Source: Syncephalis fuscata
Taxonomy: Eukaryota > Zoopagomycota > Zoopagomycetes > Zoopagales > Piptocephalidaceae
Reading direction: 5' to 3'
DNA: 64,000 bases
Assembly (NCBI GenBank): GCA_025786725.1
Contig: JAHLTZ010000010.1
Coordinates: forward strand, 124,001 to 188,000
Shown here: piece by piece, positions 1 to 10,058 of the stretch
Layout: each line of letters begins with the position of its first letter
How positions within the stretch are numbered: the stretch's first letter is position 1
Translations under genes and position numbers: made by a program
Notes under the pieces: generated by a model
The model's input: the letters and a program-made list of their open reading frames with translations, nothing else
Database searches by the model: none
Told to the model about the DNA's origin: nothing

Positions 1-268
1 TGAATCCACCCTATAATACATTTATGGCAGTTAACACTTTATTCCTATTACTTGTATTATTACAGGTTCCGCTTTATGCACCAGCTGATACCATTGTTGA
101 TGTACACTTTTGGCGTAGAACCAATTGTAAAAAACTTGGTATGAATGGAGTGTTATGATTTATGAGCCCATCGCGCCATCTTTCAATGTAGCAACGTCAC
201 GTCGTCGTCTAATTACCGCTTCTTCTATTCATAACACAAATGGCGAGATGTCATGGATTGGATTATAA
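1..268 (+). CDS. PRMT5: PRMT5-type arginine methyltransferase, C-terminal end (partial)
   Basis: Only the last exon is in the window. It begins after the acceptor TTACAG at about position 66 and reads toward TAA at 266-268. The peptide contains VPLYAPAD, VHFWRR and, in another frame, WYEWSV and a C-terminal SWIGL. These match the C-terminal beta-barrel of PRMT5/Skb1, the type II symmetric arginine methyltransferase (family knowledge). The frame changes by one nucleotide at the A6 run near 129-134: KK is followed by a stop-bound frame, while the conserved WYEW continues in the frame one base earlier. I read this as one missing A, either an assembly error or a real mutation. Which exon precedes position 66 is unclear, because 1-65 also stays open in the same frame. 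Confidence 0.8.
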
Positions 269-1986
269 ATACCATTCGTGCGTTTTTCTTTTTTCTCTTT
301 ATCTGCACGCTTCTTTAATTGATTAAAATAAATAAGGGATAAATACAAAAATATTAACTAGCATTAAATAAATTAATAATGTATATTCTATCCTATAAAA
401 TAAACATGGAACTGGGTGATGAGCGACATTAATTAATAACATTCCATTCATGTACCAATACTGCTGTGTATTATGCTATCATATACTCTAATATACTTTC
501 ATCAAAGCCGTGACTATAAGACTAATGCTGGGCAGGTATTTAGTGCACATTGCTTACTATGGAATAATCATGAATTACTTTATAATTGCTCAAGCATAAG
601 AAATGTGTATAGATATATTAAAATAGAATTATAAGTATTACTGAACGTGACATGGTGTAATCGTTAATGTTTACACTACTACGATGACCAGCTAACTGCC
701 CTTCTTACATATCACTACAACATCGACAAAGAAATAAGTATATGTCATTTTTAATACTCTATCAATCAATTGTAAATATGTTTATTTACTTGAAAATGCC
801 ACAGAACATTCCTATTTGATATATGTTTTCAGATATCAAGTGTCTACTAAAAAGTAAAATGCAAAACTAAAATCAATCAGTTGTAATTATATATAGATTA
901 AATGTAAATGATACTTAATATCAGATATGCTACGTACAATAGACATATGTAAACTATTCAAGTATTTTCAGTTTGTTAGTATAGAGATAAATATAACAAT
1001 AGTATTACAAGTATAAATAAATGTAAAGTCAGTATGATATATATAAAGCATTGTAATTGTTTATTATTATTGAAGGTGTGTAGATATACTAACATAGCAA
1101 TCGACCAAATAAGTAGACAAAACAATCATATAAATAGAAATAAACCGTGTATTATAAATATTAGAATATACACAAGTGACTTGAATAATACCATTATATG
1201 TTATTACAGCTACGTGTATTGTATAAATGGTCTGTTATTGTTTCAGTCATGTACACGCGTTATTAATACGCGACAATCATGGTGGTGGCGTATTTATGAA
1301 AAGTAAACACAAGATCACGTGTTATGTGTCTATTTGTTGTTGTGATCACGCCGTTCAGTTCATCGGACTATTTACCGGTTTAGCAAAGGTACACGGACCG
1401 TTTAATATTCATGTCCGATGCAGGCCTGTTTTGGTTAGTGAGATCGTATTGAGCTGCATGAGTACAGGAAGATACTACATGTTGTATATACAAATATCGA
1501 TACAAATACTCGATCATATAAACTACTGGTGTGTGAGTGTAAGATAATTGAGTGACGATTTACTGTGTAAAAAGCCGCGCAAGATCAATCTGTAGTGCTC
1601 TATAACACTTTCTGTCTTGTTTGTTTATTCTGCTCCATCTTTTCACTTTACTACAATTTTGTAGCTTTTTTATTTAGTTTAACAGACAGTTCGTAAGGTA
1701 AGCAAATGCTGCGTCTGCGTATACGTTTATGTTTGCGTTGATTAATGGATGGTGCTATGACTGCTGTGCCAAGTTGTCCTGTTGCGTAACACTTTGCACT
1801 GTGCATGCTTTGCTTGTTTACTTTATTCAACCGCGTATTGCATCCTTGGCACTTGTTTAAGATTATTCATCCGCTTAAACTGAATAGTTTGGTTTGTTAT
1901 ACTGTGCTAGTGTTTGCGTTTCATATACTGTTTACATGGTGTTAATTACATAGTGTATGCTTTTGTTATAGCCAAAGTAGTTCAGT
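269..1986. other. Intergenic region, including the leader of the next gene
   Basis: AT-rich and without a convincing coding region. Positions about 395-510 resemble one arm of the fold-back repeat described at 5590-6310 (shared text AACATGG and GGGTGATGAG). From about 1250 to 1980 base composition becomes less AT-rich, as expected for a promoter and 5' leader of the gene starting at 1987. Confidence 0.5.
1698..1971 (+). other. Candidate 5'-UTR intron
   Basis: A strong donor (AAG/GTAAGC at 1698) and a strong acceptor (TTATAG ending at 1971) bracket 274 nt and lie 15 nt upstream of the ATG at 1987. They would remove several upstream ATGs from the leader. Supported only by splice-site appearance. 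Confidence 0.4.
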
Positions 1987-2649
1987 ATGACTACACCATT
2001 TCATACGCGCGGTGGCTTAAAAGCCACCGCCCTGCCATTGCTCGTTAAGAAACGCGAGTTTCCTGATACGTTTATTTTGCAAGGCAGCGGAAAGACCTTG
2101 AAAAAGGTTCGCGTAACGAAATCCGTATCACGACCGATACGTGATTTGCGTCCGCCATCTTTTGCTGCCTTTACGTTCAGCTTCGAGTTCAACTACCTCC
2201 TGTCTAGCTGGGCTCCATGTAAGGCAGCTCCAATGGAGGGTGTTGAGGCGCCAGATGCCTTCACCTTCCATTCACACTACTTCTCGTCCACTGGTGCTGC
2301 CTGCGAGGCGGTGCCAATGGAAGGTATCGAATATACCGGGCCGTGCCAGCCAGCATTGGTACAGCCAAACGAGAATGGAACGGCTCGTAAAATGGCCGTC
2401 CCAAAGTCACGCCATTGTGGTGTTGCACGCAAAACTAGTGAGCAAGCACCGGCGAGTGTGGGCAATGACAAGGAGGAGCGAAAGCTGGCGGTTCCAAAGC
2501 CGCGATCTCGCGCTACTACAAGCGCTGACCGCAAGCCGGAACCAGTAAATTCAGATGAAAAGCAGCCGGCTGGAGAGGATGATGATGAAGAGGAATACGA
2601 TAAATACTACGACGAGTATTTTGCAAAAGAATACTATGAGTATTTCTAA
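1987..2649 (+). CDS. Orphan 220-aa protein with duplicated module and acidic Tyr-rich tail
   Basis: A single open exon from ATG 1987 to TAA 2647-2649, with GC content well above its flanks, so probably translated. I do not recognise a family. Residues about 60-117 contain two similar modules of about 29 residues, each starting AFTF and carrying APMEGVE or VPMEGIE. A second loose duplication follows (MAVPKSR and LAVPKPR). The last 30 residues are almost only D, E, Y and K with repeated YDKYYDEYF-like text. No signal peptide or membrane segment is seen. A perfect 10-bp palindrome lies in codons 8-15 and a long hairpin follows the stop codon. It could be a nuclear or RNA-associated protein, but that is only a guess from composition. 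Confidence 0.6.
   Translation: MTTPFHTRGGLKATALPLLVKKREFPDTFILQGSGKTLKKVRVTKSVSRPIRDLRPPSFAAFTFSFEFNYLLSSWAPCKAAPMEGVEAPDAFTFHSHYFSSTGAACEAVPMEGIEYTGPCQPALVQPNENGTARKMAVPKSRHCGVARKTSEQAPASVGNDKEERKLAVPKPRSRATTSADRKPEPVNSDEKQPAGEDDDEEEYDKYYDEYFAKEYYEYF
2009..2030. repeat. Perfect 10-bp palindrome with 2-nt loop inside the orphan ORF
   Basis: GCGGTGGCTT is followed by AA and its exact reverse complement, a very stable stem just after the start codon of the ORF at 1987. It could affect translation initiation or simply reflect codon use (Gly-Gly-Leu-Lys-Ala-Thr-Ala). Confidence 0.7.
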
Positions 2650-2729
2650 ACAATGTAAGTAAATACAAAAATTAAATACAACAATGCTAATACTAGTATA
2701 GATATTATTATCATGGGCGGGACCTACAA

Positions 2730-2804
2730 GCAAGTGGCTCTGTACACCGGGCCTTGTCGTTCTAATATAGAACTTGACAAGGACTGGGAACAGCAGCCAC
2801 TTGT
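2730..2804 (+). other. Long in-register hairpin (possible structured RNA)
   Basis: Positions 2730-2739 pair with 2795-2804 (one G-U pair), 2747-2750 with 2784-2787, and 2752-2758 with 2776-2782, all in the same register. An inner stem GTTCTA/TAGAAC closes the tip. The segment is GC-rich in an AT-rich spacer and lies about 80 nt after the stop codon of the 1987 gene. It could be a 3'-UTR structure, a miRNA-like precursor, or a tiny inverted-repeat element. It also encodes a 31-codon ORF starting at 2714, which I do not call as a gene. Confidence 0.55.
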
Positions 2805-3480
2805 TTAATGGGCTAGCCATATTTGCCGTTTTCAAGTTATTTTATTTTGTTCTTTATATTTTGTACTAATAAATCAGTTTATAATCATTAACAATTACTA
2901 CAAACTAATACTAATACTAATTTTTAAGCAATTGGTACTTAGGCAATGAAATGCAACACATTATCTCTGGACTTGTAATTAATTCAAATTAACAAGTCGT
3001 TTATTTTAAGTAATATACTAATGAATATTATGTATTTACATCTATAGCATAAACTGTAGTTCAATTTAATCTATTCAAACTATATATATCGTGTATAATG
3101 GTATGCTTAGCCAGTTCCATAAAACTATATGAAAATTGTGCTGGCTGATAAATGAAGAAGTAACAGCACATGATAGTTACTAGAATTGAAAATTAAATCA
3201 AATAAAAATCAAATTATTAGTGGTTTCTATTCAACTACCGCATTACTGTTAGTACTATTTTGGACACATGCCTTTATTTTGTTGGATAAGCTAAAATGGC
3301 ACTTACCACATGCCATTATTCTTTTATAGAACCATGTTATCTGAATTTAAAAGTAGCTGCCAAGTATTTATTTAAATATTTTCACAGCATATACATCGTC
3401 CTATTCTTTATTCGCCTTTATCGACAATTCCATACAATTAAATTATACAATTATTTTCGATACAGTAGTTAGTTATAGCG
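2805..3480. other. Intergenic, AT-rich
   Basis: No coding signal, RNA gene or clear repeat recognised. The last 100 nt serve as promoter and leader of the subtilase-like gene. Confidence 0.5.
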
Positions 3481-5318
3481 ATGATAGCAAGCCATGCACA
3501 ACCATTGACAATATTTACATTGTTACTATTTTGTTCAACACAGCACTTTGCTGTAAACAGTGCCAACATATATGAATATGATTTTAACACAAAACCTTAC
3601 ATCAACCGCCCCTTTATTAGCTCTAGAGTCACTGGCAAACCAGTTTATGTGACACCTTACTATGGACCCACCGGTGTTGAAACACTTCATGCCATGGGTG
3701 TCAAAGGAAAAGGTGTAAAACTTGGAATTATTGATAGTGGGATTAGTTCTAGAGCTACTGCATTTAAAGGAAATCTTAAGCATAACCACAAATTTGTAGG
3801 CACTGATAACAACCAAGCTGAAGATCCAGCTAATTGCAATAATCGCGGCACAAATCTGGCTGGAATTGCCGTTGCAAAAACCAAGTATTTCACTGGAGTT
3901 GCACCCGAGGCAACACTTGGCATCTATTGCGTATTTGGCTGCACAGGTCCAACTTCAACTTCATTGGTATTGAAAGCTATAACAGCAGCAATCAAGGATC
4001 AAATGAAAATTATTGTATTGCCGGAAATTGCTGTCGTAGATGAAAAAAGCATCGAACTAAGAAAGACAATAGAAGATGCTACGAAAGATGGTGTGATTAT
4101 GATTGTTGCTGCAACAATCGATAATTTTGTAAATCAGCAACATTTTTCATACAGAGGCCTTCCTGTATTAAGCGTTGGTGGCGCCAAACAAAAGTACCGA
4201 CTATCGCATTGGTTTGAAGAGAAAACAACTGGCCGTCGTATCGAGTTTATGTCTACATGTTCAAACATGAAATATAACTTTAACAAAGAAATGGATATTA
4301 TTCCTAGAAATACTGTAGGCAGATTCAACGAATATCTTATTGGGTTTAAAAGAGGAGGCATCGCACTTGTGTGGTATGATAGAACAAAAATACTGACCTT
4401 GTTAGATTATGCTAAAGCAATAGGAATGACTGGTCTTATTATTGTAAACCGTCCTAAAACAGTCCACAAATGCGGTGTACCTTTATTTGATATTAGTGAA
4501 AAAGATGCTTTATTTATAGAAGAAGGCTACATCAATCAACGTGGATATAAATACATTTTTGCAGAAAAATATGGCTACATTAAGGATGGCAACGTTATTG
4601 TAGACACAGCTGGACCGCAGAATGAACCATTCATACCGCCTTTCTATCCTGACATCTTGGCACCAAGTCACGAAATTTACACTACCACCCATAGTAAAAA
4701 AATGGACGAACCTCATTTCAGCGATATATCAGCTGCTGTTGCATATGTTGCTGGTGCGATTGCACTGATAGCTGAAATTAATGACAAGAGTTTGATTGAC
4801 GTTAAATATGCCAAAGCTGTATTACAAAATAGCGCAGTTCCAGTCAAAGTTAATAATGCAAATTCCTACGTTTCTCCATTATATCAGGGTGCTGGCATGA
4901 TTAATCTTGCCAAGCCAATAGATACTAAAAGTGTTTATGTTTCTCTATCTTCAATTAATATGGGCATACCTATGCTAGAATAGTAAATATACCGATCAAT
5001 ATTTCAACTTTATCCGCCACATCACTACCGTATAAGCTTTCACATATTCCTGCTGCTGCAGTTTTAGAATCATCGCCTATTAGCAACATGCCATTAAAAC
5101 GATCTCTAGTTGCAACCGTTCTTTTTCCAAAATTTATTAATCTACAGCCAGATCAGACAAAAGAAATTATTGTAACAATCAGTACACCAACGAATATACA
5201 AAAGCATGAAATATGGTCATATTCCGGGTATATTGTAATTGATGCTAATCCAGGAATTAATGGATCACCATCGAGCCATGCTGTTTATGTTCCATATTAT
5301 GGAACAGTTAGAGGTTAA
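3481..5318 (+). CDS. Secreted subtilisin-like (S8) protein, probably catalytically dead, frame-disrupted
   Basis: ATG 3481 opens a 500-codon frame. Residues 1-28 form a signal peptide. D85 in GIIDSG matches the catalytic Asp motif. The His motif GHGTH is replaced by NRGTN, with Asn125 where His should be. The oxyanion Asn motif reads VAATID. A Ser (S417) survives in a degenerate GTSxAAP motif reading DISAAVAY. A PA-like domain lies at about 240-370 (GIALV, GLIIVN, GVPLFDIS). A stop occurs at 4981, but the Fn3-like C-terminal domain (YKLSHIPA, YSGYIV, VYVPYYG) continues in the frame one base earlier to TAA at 5316-5318. That implies one missing nucleotide near 4980, or less likely a 53-nt intron with a GTGTTT donor. 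The protein would be about 610 residues, shorter than secreted fungal relatives. It could be a pseudoenzyme or a decaying gene. Confidence 0.75.
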
Positions 5319-5589
5319 ACAGCTTAGATATAGACTATGCTTAACATTGTTTTGTTATTCATTGGCATTATTACTTTTATAATAGCCTAACTAATAAACA
5401 TATTATATTTTACTTCTACCTCTTGACTATTGTATTCAACATAGTGTATTTTCTGTATGGTATATTCAAATATTCTAATTTCTAAAAGCTTTTAATCTTC
5501 GTTTATGTAAGTTGAACAAACTGTATTAATCGTACAACATGCTGTGTGTCATTTAAAATTATTATACGTTTTGCTTTTATTAGCAATTT

Positions 5590-6310
5590 TATTAGCCATT
5601 AGTGTGATTCGGAGATTAATTGTCTAAATTTAATAATATATGCACATTTAAACTAAACATTTGTTCTATTAAACATGATGATGGATGGTGAATGACAGCA
5701 ATCATCAAATATTCACCATTGTAGATTTATTATTTAGTATGCATATACCTAGTATACATATATCACTCCCATTCTATTCCACACTATTATATAGCATTCT
5801 GTGATATACTAGACAAATTCTATTGTTTATATGCTCCAGTAACTTTACTCATTTCATCCATTGCTTTCTATACACTATAACTTCAACAGCACTTGTACAA
5901 TATAATGAATGTGCAATAAAAAGGTGTGCTATTACTTTATTATCTAGTAAATAAGCGCTATCTATTGCAACTGCCTTTATTGTTATAGCGCCATTATTAA
6001 TAAATTTCGACTTATTGAGCTTATTAAAATACATATATGTATATACTTGGGACCTATAACAAATTGGATGCGTCTATTATACCATAGAATGATATATAGT
6101 AGTATAAGATAGAATGGAAATGAAATAAAAAGATAGAGGGTATATGCATATTGAATAATAAATCTACGATAATGAGTATTTTGCTCATTGATGTCACTCG
6201 CCATCCATCATTTTGTTCAATAGAACAAATGTGTAGTTCAGTTACGCGAATATAATTGAATATAGTCATTTAATACCAAATCGCATTAGATTATTAATAA
6301 ATTGTTTAAT
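5590..6310. repeat. Fold-back (inverted-repeat) element, family member with both arms
   Basis: About 5595-5835 is similar to the reverse complement of about 6040-6310. Shared stretches include ACATTTGTTCTATT, GATGGATGG and GTAGATTTATTATT, followed by the TATGCATATACC region. The arms are about 240 bp, diverged, and separated by about 200 bp. Related arms occur near 395, 16125, 17395, 17915 and 27445. No transposase reading frame is inside, so this looks like a non-autonomous MITE or fold-back element. Ends and target duplications could not be fixed by eye. Confidence 0.6.
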
Positions 6311-6482
6311 ATTACTGTGATAATAATGATAGAAATAACACAATGACAAAAAACATCATTTACGCATTAGAAAGATAAATCGTTGGCTTATAAGCTTACA
6401 TAAATAAACAAATATACTATAAATATAAGCAATATATTTTTTATTGCTAGAATTACTATTTATCAATAAAAATATTCTATTA

Positions 6483-6821
6483 TTATGACTCCTCGTCTTT
6501 TTCCATCGTATTGACTGTTTGTACAGCGAGTAAAACATTTGCTTGAACTTGTTGTGCCCGTTGTTGCAAATCGGATAGATTTGCGTGTAGCTCAGGCACT
6601 AATCGCGTTGTTAGTTGACTGGCCTCTTTGGCTAGTTGCTCATCTAGTTCTTTGGCCGTTGTTTCTAACTGAACTAAAGTGGTTGCTGTCCAGGACAAAA
6701 TACGCACTGCTTCCGAATGATCTCCCTCATTTTCAGTGTTGTCAGACAAGTATGCGCCCAACGTCTGGTTTACCCAGTTCTCGGCTGTCTGTGCGTCATT
6801 CTTAAGTAAAAGCGACGACAT
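6483..6821 (-). CDS. Short coiled-coil protein resembling the COG7 N-terminus
   Basis: A single exon of 112 codons from ATG at 6821 to TAA at 6483-6485. The N-terminal NWVNQTLG and the following long heptad-like helix (Gln, Leu, Glu and Ala rich) resemble the first 100 residues of subunit 7 of the conserved oligomeric Golgi tethering complex. Full COG7 is several times longer, and no continuation was found downstream in the AT-rich spacer. It could be a truncated COG7, an exon of a gene whose rest is lost, or an unrelated small coiled-coil protein. It starts 97 bp after the stop of the stress-protein gene on the same strand. Confidence 0.45.
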   Translation of the reverse strand: MSSLLLKNDAQTAENWVNQTLGAYLSDNTENEGDHSEAVRILSWTATTLVQLETTAKELDEQLAKEASQLTTRLVPELHANLSDLQQRAQQVQANVLLAVQTVNTMEKDEES

Positions 6822-6918
6822 ATATTTTTAATAACACAAATGACAAGTGAACAATAGAAAGAAACAGCTAAATGGGTCGATTTATTTACAATAGTAATGA
6901 AACTATAAAGCAATGGAA

Positions 6919-7909
6919 TTATTTAGCAGAGCTTTGTTCCTCTTCACTTGGCATTTTTACGATGATCAATGGCATAGTGCAATTATGAGCACAATAGTCA
7001 CTGACACTGCCTAGCAATGTTCTGTAAATCGATAGGTATGATTAATAAACTATTATAATCATTACCGCCAATCTGTCTCGAGTATTTACCGTTTAAGCAC
7101 ACCTAATCCACGTGAGCCAAGTATCAATACATCCGCGCGTACTTCCTCGGATTTGCGCACTAATTCATCGCGGGCATCACCTCGAAGAGCGATGGCTTTG
7201 ACGGCAATCTATTGTCAAATAGATTTATTAAGCACTAGATATAATGCAATGTTAATCAATCTGCTTACTTTGTGATCCATTAATCGAGCCGCATAGTCTC
7301 GTAGAAATTGGTGACTGGCATCTCGATGCTATTAGTGCCATTATCCAATTTATAATGATCAATTAATCAACGTGTTATTGCAATTATTAGCAATAGCATT
7401 TTATTTATTTATCTTCCACTACTTACTGCTTTCTCGATAGTCATTGCATAGTCGGAAAAGTCGAGATAGCCGGCACCTAATCAATATCAACAGATGTATT
7501 AGTAAAGTGGCTTTATCTAGCGACTCGACATGTCGCCCGTCAAATACCAGCCACACCATATGGAGCAGGCACCGCAACTGGATTGCGCACGTTCAGCAAT
7601 ACGACCTAAATCACATGGTAAAAATAGAAAGAAAAGCTATGTTATAGAATAGAAAAGCGCCGCCACTATTCAGCCTACTAGATCGGTATCGGGCCTAATA
7701 AAGTTCTCGACTGCCCAGTCAAACGCATATCGGCCATGATCGCTATACTCGAGTGCCAGACAAACAACTCGCTTAAGCTGGGCCGTCTCCACCTCGGGGT
7801 GGTCCGATACCAAGTGTTCCTGTGCCTCTTGTTCAGCCAGTGTAGGCTTAGTTGTTGCTGTATCGGCCGCAGCACTGTCGCCACCACTATTCGCGTTAGT
7901 TGCAGACAT
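6919..7909 (-). CDS. Universal stress protein (USP, ATP-binding type)
   Basis: Starts at ATG 7909 and ends at TAA 6919-6921 through about six exons. Recognisable pieces in order are VVCLALEYSDHGRYAFDWAVE, then VVLLNVRNPVAVP, then AGYLDFSDYAMTIEKA, then FLRDYAARLMDHK, then VLILGSRGLG, and finally LLGSVSDYCAHN followed by PLIIVKMP. The spacing of GSRGLG and LLGSVS matches the nucleotide-binding loop of ATP-binding USPs. The family folds as an alpha/beta sandwich and is linked to stress survival. The exact donor of the intron after the VPAPYG segment is ambiguous (GTGTGG or GTATTT), giving a difference of three residues. The N-terminus is a low-complexity Ala/Thr/Gly leader. Confidence 0.85.
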
Positions 7910-8482
7910 GGTTGGTTAGTAACGGTGAGTTGACTTGTTGGTAGAATAGAAAGGAAAGATAAGTGTGCAAGATAGTATTGTGCATAGAAGTCGTGTATAA
8001 ATTGAGGCGTGACATCTTTGCAGCTGTGCACTGATAAAATAGCTTTATAATGGATTCAAATCTACAACCAATTGGTTGTCATGCATGAATGTAAAATGAC
8101 GTCAAATGTGAGTCTTACTTGTGTTGTCCGACACCAAAACATTCACACTAAAATGGCAATGCATTTTTCATGCCATCCATCAAGGATAGTATACAAATAA
8201 AGCAATGGCTAATAATAATAATGCACATCTTAGTAATGCATGAAAATGCTCGGCATTCAAATCAACATAGTATAATGATTTGTGCATAGCATGAATCAAT
8301 GGCATAAATTGTCCAACTAAACATGGAAATGTAAAAATACATAATATTTTGTGCTAAAATAGTTAGCATGCGCAAACACACATGCGCATTTATTAGCGAA
8401 ATGTATCCATGAAGCATAATACGATAACGCTTAGAGTGTGTACGTGTGTGTGTAGATGGAGATGGTAGGCAATACCGTCGAC
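7910..8482. other. Intergenic between USP 5' end and RPL24 3' end
   Basis: Contains the USP promoter (near 7910-8050) and the RPL24 3' flank. Several near-palindromic words built on ATGCATG and GCATGAAAATGC recur between 8080 and 8260. No coding signal seen. Confidence 0.45.
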
Positions 8483-9797
8483 TTAACGGGACTTGGCAGC
8501 GACAGCGGGACGAGCACCCTTTTGTTGTTGCTTGCTGACCTTGGCGCCAGCCTGAGCGGGGCGGCTAGCCTAGATAGTTGCCCAACAATCATGTAAAATA
8601 TAATTAGCATTACATAATTAAAACTATATACTTTATTCTCCGCTTATCTTACCTTCTCGGAAGCCTTCTTCTTGGCCTTCTCGGCCTTTTCAGCCTTAGC
8701 CTTCTTGACGGCCTCAACGCGAGCAGCAGCGCGGACTTCTGGCTTCTGGTTACGCTTAGCCTTGATGGCATCCATGGTGGTACCGGCAATGGCGCGCTGG
8801 TGCTTGACAGCACGACGAGTGCGCTTCTTGGCGATCTCCTCAGTGATGCCCTTCTTGTGCATGCGACGGAACACCACAGTCCAGTGGATCTTACGTGGGT
8901 TCTTGCGCTGAAGGAACAACGAAGCCGCCTTGGAGCTGATCAAGCGGAAAGACTATATAACATAACAGTTATTAATTAATTAGTTACCAACTGATAGAAT
9001 TTCATAAACTCATCACATCATTGATGTATTGTAAAATATTAATAGTAAATAATATTACTAATAAAAATAATAATAAATTAATCATAAATTAATAGCGTAA
9101 AACCAATTTACGATTCTATTATTATTATTATTATTACATCATTACTATCTATCGATTAAAAGACTAATAATAATCGCTTCAATAAAAGTGACATTATCCA
9201 TTTACTTACACGGTTGTCCGAGCGGACATACAGGATTCCGTGACCCGGGTGGATCTTGTACCCGGTGAACGAGCAGATCTCCAACCTAAATAAACACAAT
9301 AAATACAGTTGTTAGTCATCTAACTAGCATAGTCTCTCTAGAACCCAGCAAAGCAATAACTCGCATATTTAATTGTTTATCTCATAGACTATACAGTTAG
9401 ATGTATATGCCATGTCAATAACTGTGTATATAGGGACTGTAATAGAGACATTCCTTCAAGTCATTCTACAGGGCGGCATTCACCCAAGCAAACTAGATAG
9501 CATTAACCTGCCATCTACTTTCATCCATCCGCGTTATTGTCGATGCATCTGCTAATTAATTTGTAGATTCATAGATTAAATGGATGCATAGCTTAAATAT
9601 ATATATATGTACTGGTCTATGATGACAAGCATCCATGTAGCGCGTCTAGTCATAATGATCTATATCCTATATATCTACCCAACTAGCACCCATCCATCTA
9701 TCCATCCATTTATCCATCCATCTATGCTATACATTACGCCAGCACGCTATCCATCTCTATAGTTATCTATCATAGTGTTTGTAGTTACGCACTTCAT
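8483..9797 (-). CDS. RPL24: Ribosomal protein eL24
   Basis: Four exons on the minus strand: 9793-9797 (only ATGAA), 9210-9285, 8653-8952 and 8483-8569, ending in TAA. The sum is 468 nt, i.e. 155 residues, the same length as yeast Rpl24. The start reads [18 protein letters not shown] and continues with [13 protein letters not shown], the zinc-ribbon-like N-terminal domain of eL24. A long Lys/Ala helix follows, and the tail ends KSR. The start codon lies alone in a 5-nt exon before a 507-nt intron with donor GTGCGT, so simple ORF calling misses it. eL24 is a component of the large ribosomal subunit. Confidence 0.93.
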
Positions 9798-10058
9798 GTT
9801 GTGTGGTATGTGTGTTTTGGTACTCGATCGGGAGTGGCGACGTGCGAGAGAGGAGGGACCAAACTGATCCTCAGTAACCAAGACCGCCGTTTGTGTGGCT
9901 GATCGTGGTGGTGAGTGGGCAGCGGTGCTAACTGTGATACTATCATTCACCCAAGCCAGTTTCTATTTCCAACTCAACATGATCACACACAGTTTATCAA
10001 TCTCATTTGAACACAACACAATACTGAGTATTGCTTTATTGGCCAAGTATGAATCAAT

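Noticed and set aside
1034-1547. Overlapping short frames upstream of the orphan gene
   Set aside because: They overlap in different frames, lie in AT-rich leader sequence and show no domain or codon signal.
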